In this document: piece after piece, positions 42,960 to 52,430 of the stretch | Layout of the letters: each line of letters starts with the position of its first letter | How positions within the stretch are numbered: position 1 is the first letter of the stretch | Assembly: GCF_003265705.1 (NCBI RefSeq) | Contig: NW_020313005.1 | Span: forward strand, 15,207,114-15,271,113 | Length of the DNA stretch: 64,000 nucleotides | Origin: Callorhinus ursinus | Taxonomy: Eukaryota > Chordata > Mammalia > Carnivora > Otariidae | Direction: 5' to 3' | Made by a program: the position numbers and the translations under genes | The notes under the pieces: model-generated | Told to the model about the DNA's origin: nothing | Seen by the model: the letters and a program-made list of their open reading frames with translations, nothing else | Databases searched by the model: none

Positions 42960-43080
42960 GTCTCCCCTACTGGACTGAAAGGGCCTTAAGAGCAAAAGAA
43001 GCATCTGGTCTGTCCCCTGGTGCCCAGCAGTGCCTGGCACATAGTAGGTCTTCAATAAGCACTTTCTGAATGAGTAGATA
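42960..43080 (+). mobile_element. L2 LINE 3' end, sense
   Basis: GGGCCTTAAGAGCAAAAGAA, GTGCCCAGCAGTGCCTGGCA CATAGTAGGTCTTCAATAAG and CACTTTCTGAATGAGTAGA reproduce the L2 3' terminus. Confidence 0.85.
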
Positions 43081-43084
43081 TATG

Positions 43085-43150
43085 TGTATTTGTGCGAGCA
43101 GATACATGGACACACACACAGTCGTGCACACTGTCACACAACAGCAAACA
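43085..43150. repeat. Degenerate CA/TG tract
   Basis: TGTGTATTTGTGCG then ACACACACACAGTCGTGCAC and CACAACAG. Keeps overlapping plus frames open at 43070-43339. Confidence 0.6.
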
Positions 43151-44109
43151 CCCACACTGCACAGGAAGGAACACAGCAGAGATACCCATGGACTCTCCTG
43201 TGCTGGCTGGGCTCACTGGTCAGGGAACGAGGTGAGACTCCTGTGGAGCCCCCATGCAGCCTTGGGTTACTCAGAAAGCATGTCCCTGTGGGCCTGCTAT
43301 TTTTCCATATCTCCTGCCTGGGGTGAGCTACAGAGATGATCTGTTGGGGGCTCAGAGCCAGCTGTGAAGGGACGTCTGGGTCCCAGATGGCAGTCAGACA
43401 ACAGCAATAATAGAATCGGGTCTGGCTGGGGGTCTGGCTTGGGGTCTGGCCTCAGCTGGCCAACGCCAGGCCCCAGGGGGTGTACAGATCTCCAGATGCC
43501 CCCAAGCCTCCCAGTGAGGGAGACTTGAACACAACTGGTCTTGGATTGGAGTCCATGGCGGCTTTAAACAACCAGGGCTCAGGACCTAATCCAGGAAGCA
43601 GAGACAGGGCAGAGTATCGTCGTTGCTTCTCCCCTCCTCTACCACTGGCAGGCACCCAGCTGCTGGATGATGAGCCTGGGAGGCAGCACTAGCAAGGTGC
43701 CCAAGCTTCTGCTTGGCCAGAGATGAGTGGTCTTTAGTCAGGGCCCTGGCACACCAGCCAGCCCAACACTAGCTTCAGCCAGGACACAGCTTCATCAGAG
43801 TTCTCATCGTGTGCACAGAAGATGTGGTTCAGGCATGTGGCACAGATCTGTGAGTGCTGAGAACCTATGGCCATTGTATCTTCCCTGGGAGCTGACACCG
43901 TGAGCCCTCATTCTGCCTAGGACTGTGACCCCCTCCCCAGATAGCCTAGCTCCCTCCCAGCTAAATGCAGAGGATGGAATAAACCGACTTTCTACAAGAA
44001 CCGGCAAAAATGAGATAAAGTGTAGAGCCCTGGCAGAGAAGAGCTCTCTGCCATCAGAAGTATGGAGAGCAAAAGCAGACACCACTCAGCCCCCAGTTCA
44101 TTTCAGTTA

Positions 44110-44112
<3 letters not shown>
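43151..44112. other. Unique sequence, nothing recognised
   Basis: About 960 bases. GTCTGGCTGGGGGTCTGGCT (43422) contains a small GGTCTGGCT repeat. Frames at 43804-44085 have no domain. Confidence 0.35.

Positions 44113-44157
<45 letters not shown>
44113..44157. repeat. (CA)n microsatellite
   Basis: About 22 uninterrupted CA units, the longest pure dinucleotide run in the window. Very likely polymorphic. Confidence 0.97.
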
Positions 44158-44163
<6 letters not shown>

Positions 44164-44274
44164 CTATTCAGTGCCAGGCCCATGCAAAGGGCCAGGAGTT
44201 GGAATGCATCTGTCATCCTGCCCCTGAACTCAAGGACCTTACAGATTTGTCCTCTTAAACCTATTCTCCACACA

Positions 44275-44560
44275 TGCACCAAAGCAACTTTTTTAAAACT
44301 AAAAGCATGGGACCAGTAGCTTCCCAATAAAATCCAAACTTCCCAATAAAATCCAGCCTCTCCTGGTGGGAGGCCCTAATGGCCTGGCATCTGCTCACCA
44401 TTGTCCCCTTGCCCACCACACCACACAACGGCCACTCGGTCTTCCTTCCGTTCCTTGTCCAAGCTCACCTTCACCAGAGCCTCTGCACCAGCTGCCCCTT
44501 CCCTAACATTGGGAGGCAGGGCTCAGCTTACAGGACCTCTCCAAACCCTCCCCAGGATGC
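44275..44560 (+). mobile_element. L2 LINE, ORF2 end/3' UTR, sense
   Basis: AAAATCCAGCCTCTCCTGGT, GGCCTGGCATCTGCTCACCA, AGCCTCTGCACCAGCTGCCC CTTCCCT follow the L2 ORF2 carboxy-terminal order ('...gggcctttgcacttgctgttccct...'). Confidence 0.65.
44321..44358. repeat. 19-base tandem duplication
   Basis: TTCCCAATAAAATCCAAAC (44321-44339) is followed directly by TTCCCAATAAAATCCAGCC (44340-44358), 17 of 19 positions identical. It lies within the L2 and is a later local duplication. Confidence 0.92.
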
Positions 44561-44621
44561 CTTGGTGGGGTAGCCGAGCACAGGAGACCACTTGGCGGCT
44601 CTTTCATTCTTTTATCTGTTT

Positions 44622-45012
44622 ACTATCTTAGTCAGCTTGAGCCGCCATAACAAAATACAACAAACTGGGTGATTTAAACAGCAAAAATTATTTCTCACAG
44701 TTCTGGAGGCTGAAAGACCAAGCTCGAGGTGCTGTCAGGGTCATTTCTCAGTGAGGTCTCTCCTGGCTCACAGCTGGCCATTTTTGTGTTATGTCCTCAC
44801 GTGACCTTTCCTCATTATGTGTGTAGAGAATGAGAGATTGCTGGTGTCTTTTCCTCTTCTAAGGACACCAGTCCTATTGGATCAGGGCCGCACCCTTATG
44901 ACCTCATTTAACTTTAATTACCTCCCTAAAAGTCCTATCTCCAAATGTAGTCACATGGGGTATTAGGGCTTCAACATACAAATTTTGAGGAGACACAATC
45001 CCTTCTATAACA
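44622..45012 (-). mobile_element. MLT1 (MaLR) solo LTR, antisense, full length
   Basis: Reversed MLT1 from ATCTTAGTCAGCTTGAGCCG through CAACAAACTGGGTGATTTAA, CAGTTCTGGAGGCTGAAAGA, GACACCAGTCCTATTGGATC, CTCATTTAACTTTAATTACC and TCCTATCTCCAAATGTAGTC to GAGGAGACACAATCCCTTCT ATAACA. Both ends are intact. It abuts L2 sequence on both sides. No viral coding sequence. Confidence 0.95.
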
Positions 45013-45245
45013 TATATTCAATAAATATTTATTCAGCATCTGCTATCTGGTGCTCATGGTTCTAGGCACCGAGACATATAGTAAACAAAATAGACAAAGA
45101 CCCTACCCTCATAGAAATCACGCTCTGATCAGGGAGAGGCAGTCAACTAAATACTCAATTTTGGAAAGTGGTGAGTGTTCCAGAGAACACCATAGGAGAA
45201 AAGGAGAAAGAAAATTCCTCGGGCCAAGGAGCGATGGCACATAAC
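45013..45245 (-). mobile_element. L2 LINE 3' end, antisense (left part of a split copy)
   Basis: TATTCAATAAATATTTATTC AGCATC, GGTTCTAGGCACCGAGACAT and ACCCTACCCTCATAGAAATC ACGCTC are the reversed L2 3' end. The element resumes at 45591. Confidence 0.85.
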
Positions 45246-45249
45246 AAAG

Positions 45250-45590
45250 ACTGCTCACAAATCTCCCCGTTCTCGCTCCACCTTGGCAGGGGGCAGGATT
45301 GCTCTTCCCCACCCAGGTGACATTAGGGGTGGCTGTGTAACATACGCTGGCCAATGAAATGGCCAGGGTCAGCTGTTACTGCCCGGTTCCCTCCTGCTGT
45401 CTATAGTGTCCCAGAGGGTGTCCTGGTCAGCCTGGCTGCCAGGACAAAATTTCATGGAGCAGAAACTCTAGCTGGCCTGAAAAGGACATGTTGTGTAAGG
45501 GAGAAATAACCTCATTACCTTTAAGTAACTGAGAAATGGGGGTGTTTGGTACTGCAGCCCATCCTGACTGGCATAGACCCAAAGCAAATG
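45250..45590 (+). mobile_element. Ancient interspersed repeat inserted in L2, family not named
   Basis: TGGCCAATGAAATGGCCAGG, GCTGTCTATAGTGTCCCAGA, a 'gagaaataacctcattacctttaag' stretch and TTGGTACTGCAGCCCATCCT GACTGGC recall a common mammalian repeat ending '...ttgttactgcagcataacctagcc.atcctgactga'. I cannot name it. It divides the L2 at 45245/45591. Confidence 0.6.
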
Positions 45591-46195
45591 AAGGATCAGC
45601 CATGCAGAAACAGGGGAAGAGTTTTCCAGGCAGAAGGGACACCAAGTACAAAGGCCCTGGGGCAGAAGCATGCTCAGCATGTTCAAGGAAAATAAAAAGG
45701 CCATATGGCTGGAATAGAGTGAGCAAGGGGCAGAGGGCAAGAGACAAGCTCTGAGGCTGTGGGGGCCCTGAGGGCTACTGCAGGATCTTAACTCCCAGTG
45801 ACAGGGAAGCCACTGGAGCATTTTGAGCAGAGACATGGCATCTGCTGTATTCTTTAAAAGATCCCTCTGGCTGCAGGAGAGATGGTGAGGGGCAAAGGTA
45901 GCAGCCAGGAAATGTTTAGGAAACATCTAGGAGAGAAGCTTGTAGAGGTTGAGACTGGGCTTACAGCAGCGGGTGGGTAAAACTTGGGTTCTGGAAGTCT
46001 TTTAAAGGTCACACTGACAGGATTCTTTGATGTGACTTGAGAGGGAAAGGAGTCAAGGATAGCTTCTGCAGTTTTGGTGAGAGCAACTGGGAGGATGGAG
46101 TAGCCATTTCCTAGAGGGGGAAGGTTGCGAGAGGGGCAGACCTGCAGCCAAAAACCAGGAGCTCAGTTTTGGAACAACCTTTTGAGAGCAACAGG
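45591..46195 (-). mobile_element. L2 LINE, ORF2 end/3' region, antisense (right part)
   Basis: GTTTTCCAGGCAGAAGGGAC, ACAAAGGCCCTGGGGCAGAA, GGAAGCCACTGGAGCATTTT GAGCAGAGACATGGCATCTG and GGAGTCAAGGATAGCTTCTG reproduce the long L2 text. The minus frame at 45468-45926 still spells an L2-like stretch (LLKMLQWLP, then GLCTWCPFCLENSSPV, compare the family's LLKTLQWLP and FALAVPSAWNALPP), so it is a decayed ORF2 tail, not a gene. Confidence 0.88.
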
Positions 46196-46499
46196 ATGGG
46201 CTCAGGCTTTCACTGCATGAGGTGGACTCCACCCCTGACCAGGGAGCCAGAGAGGACAGGGTGGAGGGAGCCTTGAGGACGAGGAGCCACAACGGATCCA
46301 GGGAGGCTAGAGGCAGGGAATACGTAGCTGACCCAGCACCTTGACACTTGCAGTGCAAATCCGCACCAGCCACCCACACACACTGGGCAAAGAGTGGCTA
46401 CAACCACACTAAATTCTTTTTGGAAGGAGGACTGGAAGGAGAGGGGAAAGGAAGAGAGGGAGGAAGAGATCAAGCTTTGGATGTTGCGATGCTTAGGAG
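46196..46499. other. Unique sequence
   Basis: A purine-rich patch lies at 46420-46475. Nothing else recognised. Confidence 0.35.
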
Positions 46500-46730
46500 T
46501 AAGGCCTGTACATCGGATGACCTGGATACTAACACCCAGTTTGGGCTCTTCCTCTCGCTGTGTGACTTGGACAACTTTGTCTCTCTGTTATCTCATTTTC
46601 TTCTTCAAAAAATGGGTTAATAATCAATAGCTCCCTCATAGGGGCTTCATGAAGATCAACAATATCGTGTATAAATGGTAACCCATATAAAGCCTCTTGT
46701 TAGTGATCAGGAAATGTCAGCAGATGTTCC
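46500..46730 (+). mobile_element. MIR SINE
   Basis: GATGACCTGGATACTAACAC, CTCGCTGTGTGACTTGGACA ACTTTG, AAAAAATGGGTTAATAATCA and GGGGCTTCATGAAGATCAAC follow sense MIR over nearly full length. Confidence 0.9.
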
Positions 46731-46739
46731 TATGTCATT

Positions 46740-46870
46740 TGTCACCAGCAAGACTTGGGTTTGAATCCACACTCTGCCACTTGCTAGCTGGTGAGTTTTG
46801 GGCAAGGTGCTGGGTTTCTCTGCATCTAGCTTTCTCCTCTGAAAAAGGAGCAGCAAAAAAATGTACTCGC
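46740..46870 (+). mobile_element. MIR SINE, 5' half
   Basis: GACTTGGGTTTGAATCCACA CTCTGCCACTTGCTAGCTGG and TGGGCAAGGTGCTGGGTTTC. The head and core are well kept; the 3' half is absent. It follows the previous MIR in the same orientation. Confidence 0.88.
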
Positions 46871-47104
46871 AGATAAGGTCTCTGAAGAACAGAGATTGTG
46901 TATCTCCCACAAGAAGGGTATCATAGGAGCCCTTGATGCATATTCGCTGAAAGGGTGAACGATAGAATCACCTTCACCTTACCTGCCAATCGATAAAATT
47001 AGTTACTAACGTAAAATTCCTGCATGCAGTATGCACTCAGCAAGCGCTATCTAAGAGTATTTCTATACCAAAGGCCACCTATGGGTGCAAGCCTTCACTG
47101 TGGC
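46871..47104. other. Unique sequence
   Basis: Possible L2-like 3' trace at 46900-46965; otherwise nothing recognised. Confidence 0.3.
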
Positions 47105-47520
47105 TGGGCAGCAGTAAGAGCCCCATGACTGTTCTCTGTGTACCCTCATCAACCTGCTGCAAACTTACACCACCAGCCCGGCTTTTCAAAGCATGTGCCA
47201 GTCTCCTGTTTGGAAACCCTCAATGGACCCCCAGAAATGCAGACTTCCAGGTAACACTCTGACCATAGCCCCTCCTGTATGAATTCTTCAGTCAAACTGA
47301 ACTTCCTTGGGGCACCACTTCTTCTAGAAATACACCTCACACACAAACACACGCACACACGCACGCACACACACACGTACAGGCACGCCTCACCTCTGCT
47401 GGTGGAAATCCTGCCCATCCTTCAAGACCTTACCCAGGTGTCTCATCCTCATCTTTAACTATCCTCCTCAGAGTGGCCCTGTTCTGTATTTCATTCTCTT
47501 AGCGTTACCATTAATTGGGT
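47105..47520 (+). mobile_element. L2 LINE, 3' region, sense, interrupted by a CA tract
   Basis: GGAAACCCTCAATGGACCCC and CATCCTTCAAGACCTTACCC AGGTGTC fit the L2 segment on either side of a CA-rich tract (47337-47382). Moderate similarity. Confidence 0.55.
47337..47382. repeat. (CA)n microsatellite, interrupted
   Basis: CACACACAAACACACGCACA CACGCACGCACACACACAC, with CG-containing interruptions. Confidence 0.92.
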
Positions 47521-48184
47521 GCTGTGAGTAGGAAGAGCGACTGTCTTTCCACAGAACCAATTTCAGACCTGAATAAATAGTGGGTTGAATTCATCAACTT
47601 AATTTAACTCCCATGCCCATCTGGACAAATTTCTTCCTAATTCAGGCTGAATCAATTTGTCACTCCCTCAGTGTCCTGGTCTATGGTTTCAACAGCCAAT
47701 TCACTTCTCTTCAGAGAAGCCCACTGTGTGCTAACAGATCTGTGGGCTCCTCCCTTGGGACAACGCATCTGCATATTAGCAGGGACTTGAGGGATTTTTA
47801 CCTATGTAAGTTAGAACGTCAGGCCTGAGGGGGAGACTTTCTGGAAATAAGAGCTTCCAGGATCCCCTGAATCCTGCCTTGTATGGGCACCACTCCTCAC
47901 CTGAGAGCTGGTCCTTTGGGGAAGGGTGCTTTAGACATTTGCTGTGGATGGTTGCCCACAAGGCAGCAGACTCCAGACCAGCCCCAGAGATGTTCCACCA
48001 GCTAAATACCCCAGAGTCCCCAAGGCCAGAGCACTCCACCAGATGGCCTCAGGACCAGGCTTTCTCCGGCACTTTATTTCTCCATTTTGTTTCTAGACTT
48101 TGGCGCAGGGACTTGACTGGGGAGAGGTGGCTTGATCACAGTGGGTGGTGTATTCCAGGTGGCACTTGCCCAGGCACAGAGATC
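47521..48184. other. Unique sequence, nothing recognised
   Basis: About 660 bases. 47560-47680 is AT-rich and repeat-free. The 147-codon plus frame 47879-48322 runs into the following MER5 and has no domain. Confidence 0.4.
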
Positions 48185-48330
48185 CTATGCAACAGAATCA
48201 GCCAGGCACTCCTGTGTGAATGCAGATTCCTGGGCCCCACTCAGACCTGCTTACCTACTCATGGAATGGGGTCCAAGAGTCACCTGGTGTCTGGCTTCTG
48301 CCTGATTCACAAAACACTTTAAGCCCAGGA
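48185..48330 (+). mobile_element. MER5A/MER5B (hAT-Charlie DNA transposon)
   Basis: AACAGAATCAGCCAGGCACT, ATGCAGATTCCTGGGCCCCA CTCAGACC and AAGAGTCACCTGGTGTCTGG follow the MER5 order in sense orientation. Confidence 0.75.
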
Positions 48331-48754
48331 AGCCAGGGCCCCTGGAACCTGCTACTGTGTTATGTGATAAACTTTGTGCATTTGCCTTCCTGGAGTATTT
48401 TTAGTTTCTGCGCTTTGCCGTATCTGCAGAATCTTAATTTTTCTGATATAACTTCAGTTTTAAGATCCTGCATACATACCCGTCAAACACAGAATTTAAC
48501 ACCCTTTGCAAGTGCATTGGTGAGAGGCAGAGTCTGATCTGGGGAAGATGGCAGGAATAACTATCCCAGATCCAAAGTCCTTGACCCTTCTCAGTACACA
48601 CCCTTTCCAGACAGAAACATTCTGTAGCCTTTTCCAAATATGGCCTGATCTTCTCTGAAAATTCCAAGCCCCAGGAATTTAAAGGAGAAACCAACATCCA
48701 CAGAAATAACCTCATGTAGATTAATCCTCATTCATTTTCTGTCCTGACCACAGT
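48331..48754. other. Unique sequence, nothing recognised
   Basis: No element identified. Confidence 0.3.
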
Positions 48755-48895
48755 TACGTAAAATGGGCATCATTATCCTTATTTCACAGATGAGAAGATT
48801 AAGGCTTAGACAATTAATTAGCATGCCCAAGTTCTCACAGTAAGGAACTATCAGAACCAGATTTAAACTGTCTTCTTCCCAGTATATCATGCTGC
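48755..48895 (-). mobile_element. MIR SINE, antisense
   Basis: ATGGGCATCATTATCCTTAT TTCACAGATGAGAAGATTAA and CATGCCCAAGTTCTCACAGT are the reversed MIR core. Confidence 0.88.
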
Positions 48896-50099
48896 CCCTC
48901 CCCCACCCCTCCACAGGGAGAATCCCACTCCCAAACCTGTCCACCCAAGCGGCACCCTCTGGGAAGGCGTTGGCAGACACTCCTCTCTTTCCTGGCAAAA
49001 CATTCTCCTCGCGTCTCTGCCACAGCCTTTTCCTCCTGAAATGAACTTATTTACGTGGCCACCTCTGCCACCAGAAGGAGCTCTTGGATATCAGGTCCTG
49101 TATCCCAAATGCTGCTTTTTCCCCCAAACTGAGAAGAGCAACTGATCCATGAAAAGTGCTCAAATACAGCAGAATGGACGCACCAGACCTGCCCTCCTGG
49201 AGCTGAGAATGGAGAAAGTCTCCCTCAGCTTCTGCTTCCTTCCCTCAGCTCCTCTGGTGGCTTCGCCACCCTGTGCCTAGGAAAGACAGGTCCCCCAGCT
49301 CAATCTCTCTTCAAACCCACACCCATAAGAGCCAGGATGCGCGAGGCTTAGTGGTTCAGCTCAAGCTGTCTCTGTTGGTGCATGTTCTTTCAGGTTTCTC
49401 TTCTAAAAACATCAATAAATAGCTTGTGATGACTTTAACTGAGATTCAGTTGCTAGAATAAAATTTGTCCTCATTATGGAGTTGAGCTGTTCTCCACAAT
49501 TACTGTACAAAGTAACATGGGCCATGAAAGCATGGTATTCAGTCCAGGAACTGAATTCAGAGTTGGGTCCAGAATTACAAAACATGTGTCTGAATGACCA
49601 GCAGAGCCCCAGACTCAAGCATGGAAGGAAAGGGGAGGCTTAAGGATGTGCCAGTGTTTCCCCCAGTGACTGGTGTTGGCAGAAAGGGAGGAGAGCAGAA
49701 GGGAGTTTGACAAGCTCACAAGACAGTCCAGGTGGCACCTGACATTTCTGGGAACTGCCAACATCAGGAGAGCACACAGGCTTCATTAATCCCAGCAAAG
49801 GGCAACTGGAATGGCTGGCAGCCTCCTCGCTCCTCATCTTCCTGTGCGTCTTGACACTCACCAGTGTTTCACTGCTACTAACAGCTCTGCAAATTGCACC
49901 ATCAGCAAAATGCCCTGAAAGTTAATAAACGGCTCCACAAGCCAGTCCTGGTAGGGGACTCATCTCTCTGTCTCCTAATGAAAGGTGCAACTCCCTGGTA
50001 TTTCTACCAGCTTCTGGGTGTGAGAGGCAAATTTATCCTGATGCCCAGCCAAGGGGCTCAGGTCCTGGGCCATCTCTCAGGGCTAGCTGGGAGCTCATT
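48896..50099. other. Unique sequence, nothing recognised
   Basis: About 1.2 kb without a repeat or gene that I can identify. Confidence 0.4.
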
Positions 50100-50335
50100 A
50101 GATTTGGAGCCAGTAGACCGGTGTTCTATCCCAGGTTCTCATGCCTACTAGCTGTATATGCCCTCGCAAAACTCGCTTAACCCCTCTGGGCCTCAATTTC
50201 CTCATCTGCAAAAGGGGAACAATTGAGGGAACTTCACAGGTTGCTATAAGGATCAAATGTGATGATATAAGTAACTAGTAAGTGATGGCACAAAATAATG
50301 ACTCAAAAGCACTGGAGCTATGGTCATTGCTCTCA
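50100..50335 (+). mobile_element. MIR SINE, nearly full length
   Basis: GATTTGGAGCCAGTAGACCG, CCTACTAGCTGTATATGCCC, CTTAACCCCTCTGGGCCTCA ATTTCCTCATCTGCAAAAGG and TATAAGGATCAAATGTGATG give a complete sense MIR. Confidence 0.95.
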
Positions 50336-50431
50336 CATGTTCATTATTATATTGACTCAGCACATATCATAGGGTTTTGTGACCTTCCAATTAGTGCTCT
50401 GAAAACACTGAAAATACATATATGAAGCTAC

Positions 50432-50460
50432 TGTTATTATTATTATTGTCATTATTATCG
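50432..50460. repeat. (TTA)n microsatellite, imperfect
   Basis: TGTTATTATTATTATTGTCA TTATTATCG. Confidence 0.85.
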
Positions 50461-51264
50461 TTGAGCTAGTCTTTCTCCTTCCCTGACTGTCCTTCTCAAA
50501 CGTTCCTCTCCATCTGTCTGTTCTCTCTGCCTTCTGTTCCCCTCTTTGCTGTGTCTCCGCCCCTTGGTTCTATTCCCAAGTCCTGGAAACTGCCAATGCC
50601 CACTGGATGCCCCTGGCACTTTCCATAGCAATGTTCTCCTGGCTGCAGGGAAGGGGACACTGGAGATTGGAACATTTTGACAAAGTGACCCATAAACCAG
50701 CTGTGTCCCGATCACAGCTGGGTCCAGATGGGATCGAACCACCAGTGTGATCATGTGGTCCACTTTAGGAGCTGAGGCCACCTGGAGGCTAGGGGAACAA
50801 GCGGGACCATGTCATCAGCTCACACCTCCCCCAAACCAAGGCAAAGGGGCAGGGATTCGCCAAACCAGGGGCAGAAAGAAATTTGGCTGACTCTCAAAAT
50901 AAATAACTGAATAAACACCCACAGGCTCTCTGGAAAGTCACTGCCCTTGTTCAGCCTGTAGTTTGGACATAGTTCCGATTGTCAAATGCATCTCGGGGTG
51001 GGGGGGGACTGAGTCAGTGTGGGACTGATTTTTAGAGTCTGCCCACTGATAGAGGGTGTGATGAAATGAAAGATATAAATTGTCACTCTTTGCAATAAAA
51101 TATGCTGTTGCTGCTACAGTTACTATCTGACCAGAGGAAGACAGGAGGACAGTGTCTGACCACCATATGATGACACCCACCTCTAGTAGGCTCCAGTTTG
51201 TCCAGCTAGCATTCAAGAGGCCCCCTTAAATAAGTGACCAGAGCAGGTTTATTGGTTAATTTAA
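50461..51264. other. Unique sequence, nothing recognised
   Basis: About 800 bases. The 108-codon minus frame (50455-50781) is Arg/Glu-rich at its end because of a CT-rich stretch. No domain. Confidence 0.35.
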
Positions 51265-51500
51265 CAGTCAGGAGCAATGGCTCTAGAGTGACATGAGCTC
51301 ACCTCCGGCACTTCCTGTCTGTGTGGCCGTGGGCAAGCGACTTGGCCATTCTAAGCCAAGTCAATTTACTCACCGACAAAAATGAATATGGACCCAGCAC
51401 GCTTTCACTGCGCCACTCTGCTCTGCGACGACAAAATGAATATGATAGTAATACTTATTTTATAAGATTGTTGGCTTAAGAAATAGATGCATGACTACCT
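51265..51500 (+). mobile_element. MIR SINE carrying a younger insertion
   Basis: Sense MIR: GCAATGGCTCTAGAGTGACA, CACTTCCTGTCTGTGTGGCC GTGGGCAAGCGACTTGGCC, TTTACTCACCGACAAAAATG and, after the insertion, ATAGTAATACTTATTTTATA AGATTGTTGG. Removing 51391-51444 restores the normal MIR order, which shows that the insertion is younger than the MIR. Confidence 0.88.
51391..51428 (-). pseudogene. tRNA-iMet 5'-half retropseudogene (tailless), with target-site duplication
   Basis: On the minus strand 51422-51391 reads AGCAGAGTGGCGCAG followed by TGAAAGCGTGCTGGGTC. It matches 29 of the first 32 nucleotides of initiator-methionine tRNA; the three differences are C-to-T or G-to-A. It stops exactly before the CAT anticodon. 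Six extra bases (51423-51428) lie upstream of nucleotide 1. A direct repeat flanks the insert: CGACAAAAATGAATATG (51374-51390) and CGACAAAATGAATATG (51429-51444), differing by one A. There is no poly(A) tail. This fits the known class of tailless retropseudogenes from truncated tRNAs. With no 3' half or B box it cannot act as a tRNA gene. The MIR host is tRNA-derived only at its head, so it does not explain this central insert. Confidence 0.88.
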
Positions 51501-51534
51501 ATGGGTACAAAATATTCCAAATAACAAGCCCACC

Positions 51535-51960
51535 CCAAATAAGGCAATTTATTAGCCCACAAAACAAATAGTTATAGGGAGAAAAATTCCAGGGCTTTTA
51601 AGTGAATGACTCAACAATGTCATTAAGAACCTCGGTTCTTTCCAACTTTTCACTCTGGCACCCTCATTGTGTTGAATCCATCTTCATTGGGGTGTCCCCC
51701 CAGCCCCTGGTCACAGCTGCCACCGTCCTGGCATCACAACAGAGCAGGACACAGAGGAAGAAGAGACACACTCTGCCTTATGTCTCTTTTCAAGGAATCT
51801 TTCTCAGGTGCTTCTCAACCTCACCTCCCCTTTTATCTAATTGGCCAAGATTGTGTCCCAGGTTCTTACCCTTTTGTTAGCCAACGACTTACTAGGGAAA
51901 TGTGACCATGACTGACTTGCCCCGTGGGTTAGGTCAGCTACCCTGAAACACAGGACTGCA
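51535..51960 (-). mobile_element. Ancient interspersed repeat X, copy 3, family not named
   Basis: CAACAATGTCATTAAGAACC, TCGGTTCTTTCCAACTTTTC ACTCTGGCACC, CACAGCTGCCACCGTCCTGG CATCACA and TTTTATCTAATTGGCCAAGA recall a mammalian repeat that I know as text ('...caatgtcatcaagga cccaggttctttctg...attggccagaa') but cannot name. I associate it with the copies at 26925 and 35950. Confidence 0.6.
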
Positions 51961-52430
51961 TAGTCCCAAAACAGAAAGAAAGGATAACGGGACGGAGTAG
52001 AGAGCCAGCCACGGGCTGCAGCAGGTGAGGCACTGCATTTCATGAGGACGCATTCAATGCTAGCTGTTTAACGTTAACATCTGGGTTGTCACTTCATAAT
52101 GTGAACTGCATGTGAGGCCTCCAATAGTCAAGATGCCCTAGTTCAAGCATCCCAGAAGAGCTGGCGCATGCTCTTCTACTGGAATACAGTTGCCATATAA
52201 AAGCACATTTCCTTACAACCAAGCAAAAATGTGAAAGGATACTATTTCAGATGTATGCTATTTCCAAAACTAAATTGAGGCAGCTAACTTAATTAATTAC
52301 AATTAAAGAAAGTTACACTAATATCAGACATATAGTTTAAAGAATTATTTAAAAGAACATAAACATATAAGTACATTTAGATAAAAATCATACCAATTTT
52401 CAACTTTTGCCCTTTGCGGTAAATTAACCA
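51961..52430. other. AT-rich, repeat-free sequence
   Basis: Contains CTAACTTAATTAATTACAAT (52284) and other AT-rich words and no transposon text that I recognise. Repeat-poor AT-rich DNA of this kind is often conserved non-coding sequence, but I cannot test conservation here. Confidence 0.3.

Noticed and set aside
45468..45926. 152-codon minus-strand open frame with LLKMLQWLP and CTWCPFC-like motifs
   Set aside because: The motifs match the decayed carboxy-terminal part of L2 ORF2, and part of the frame lies in a second repeat; it is transposon relic, not a host gene.
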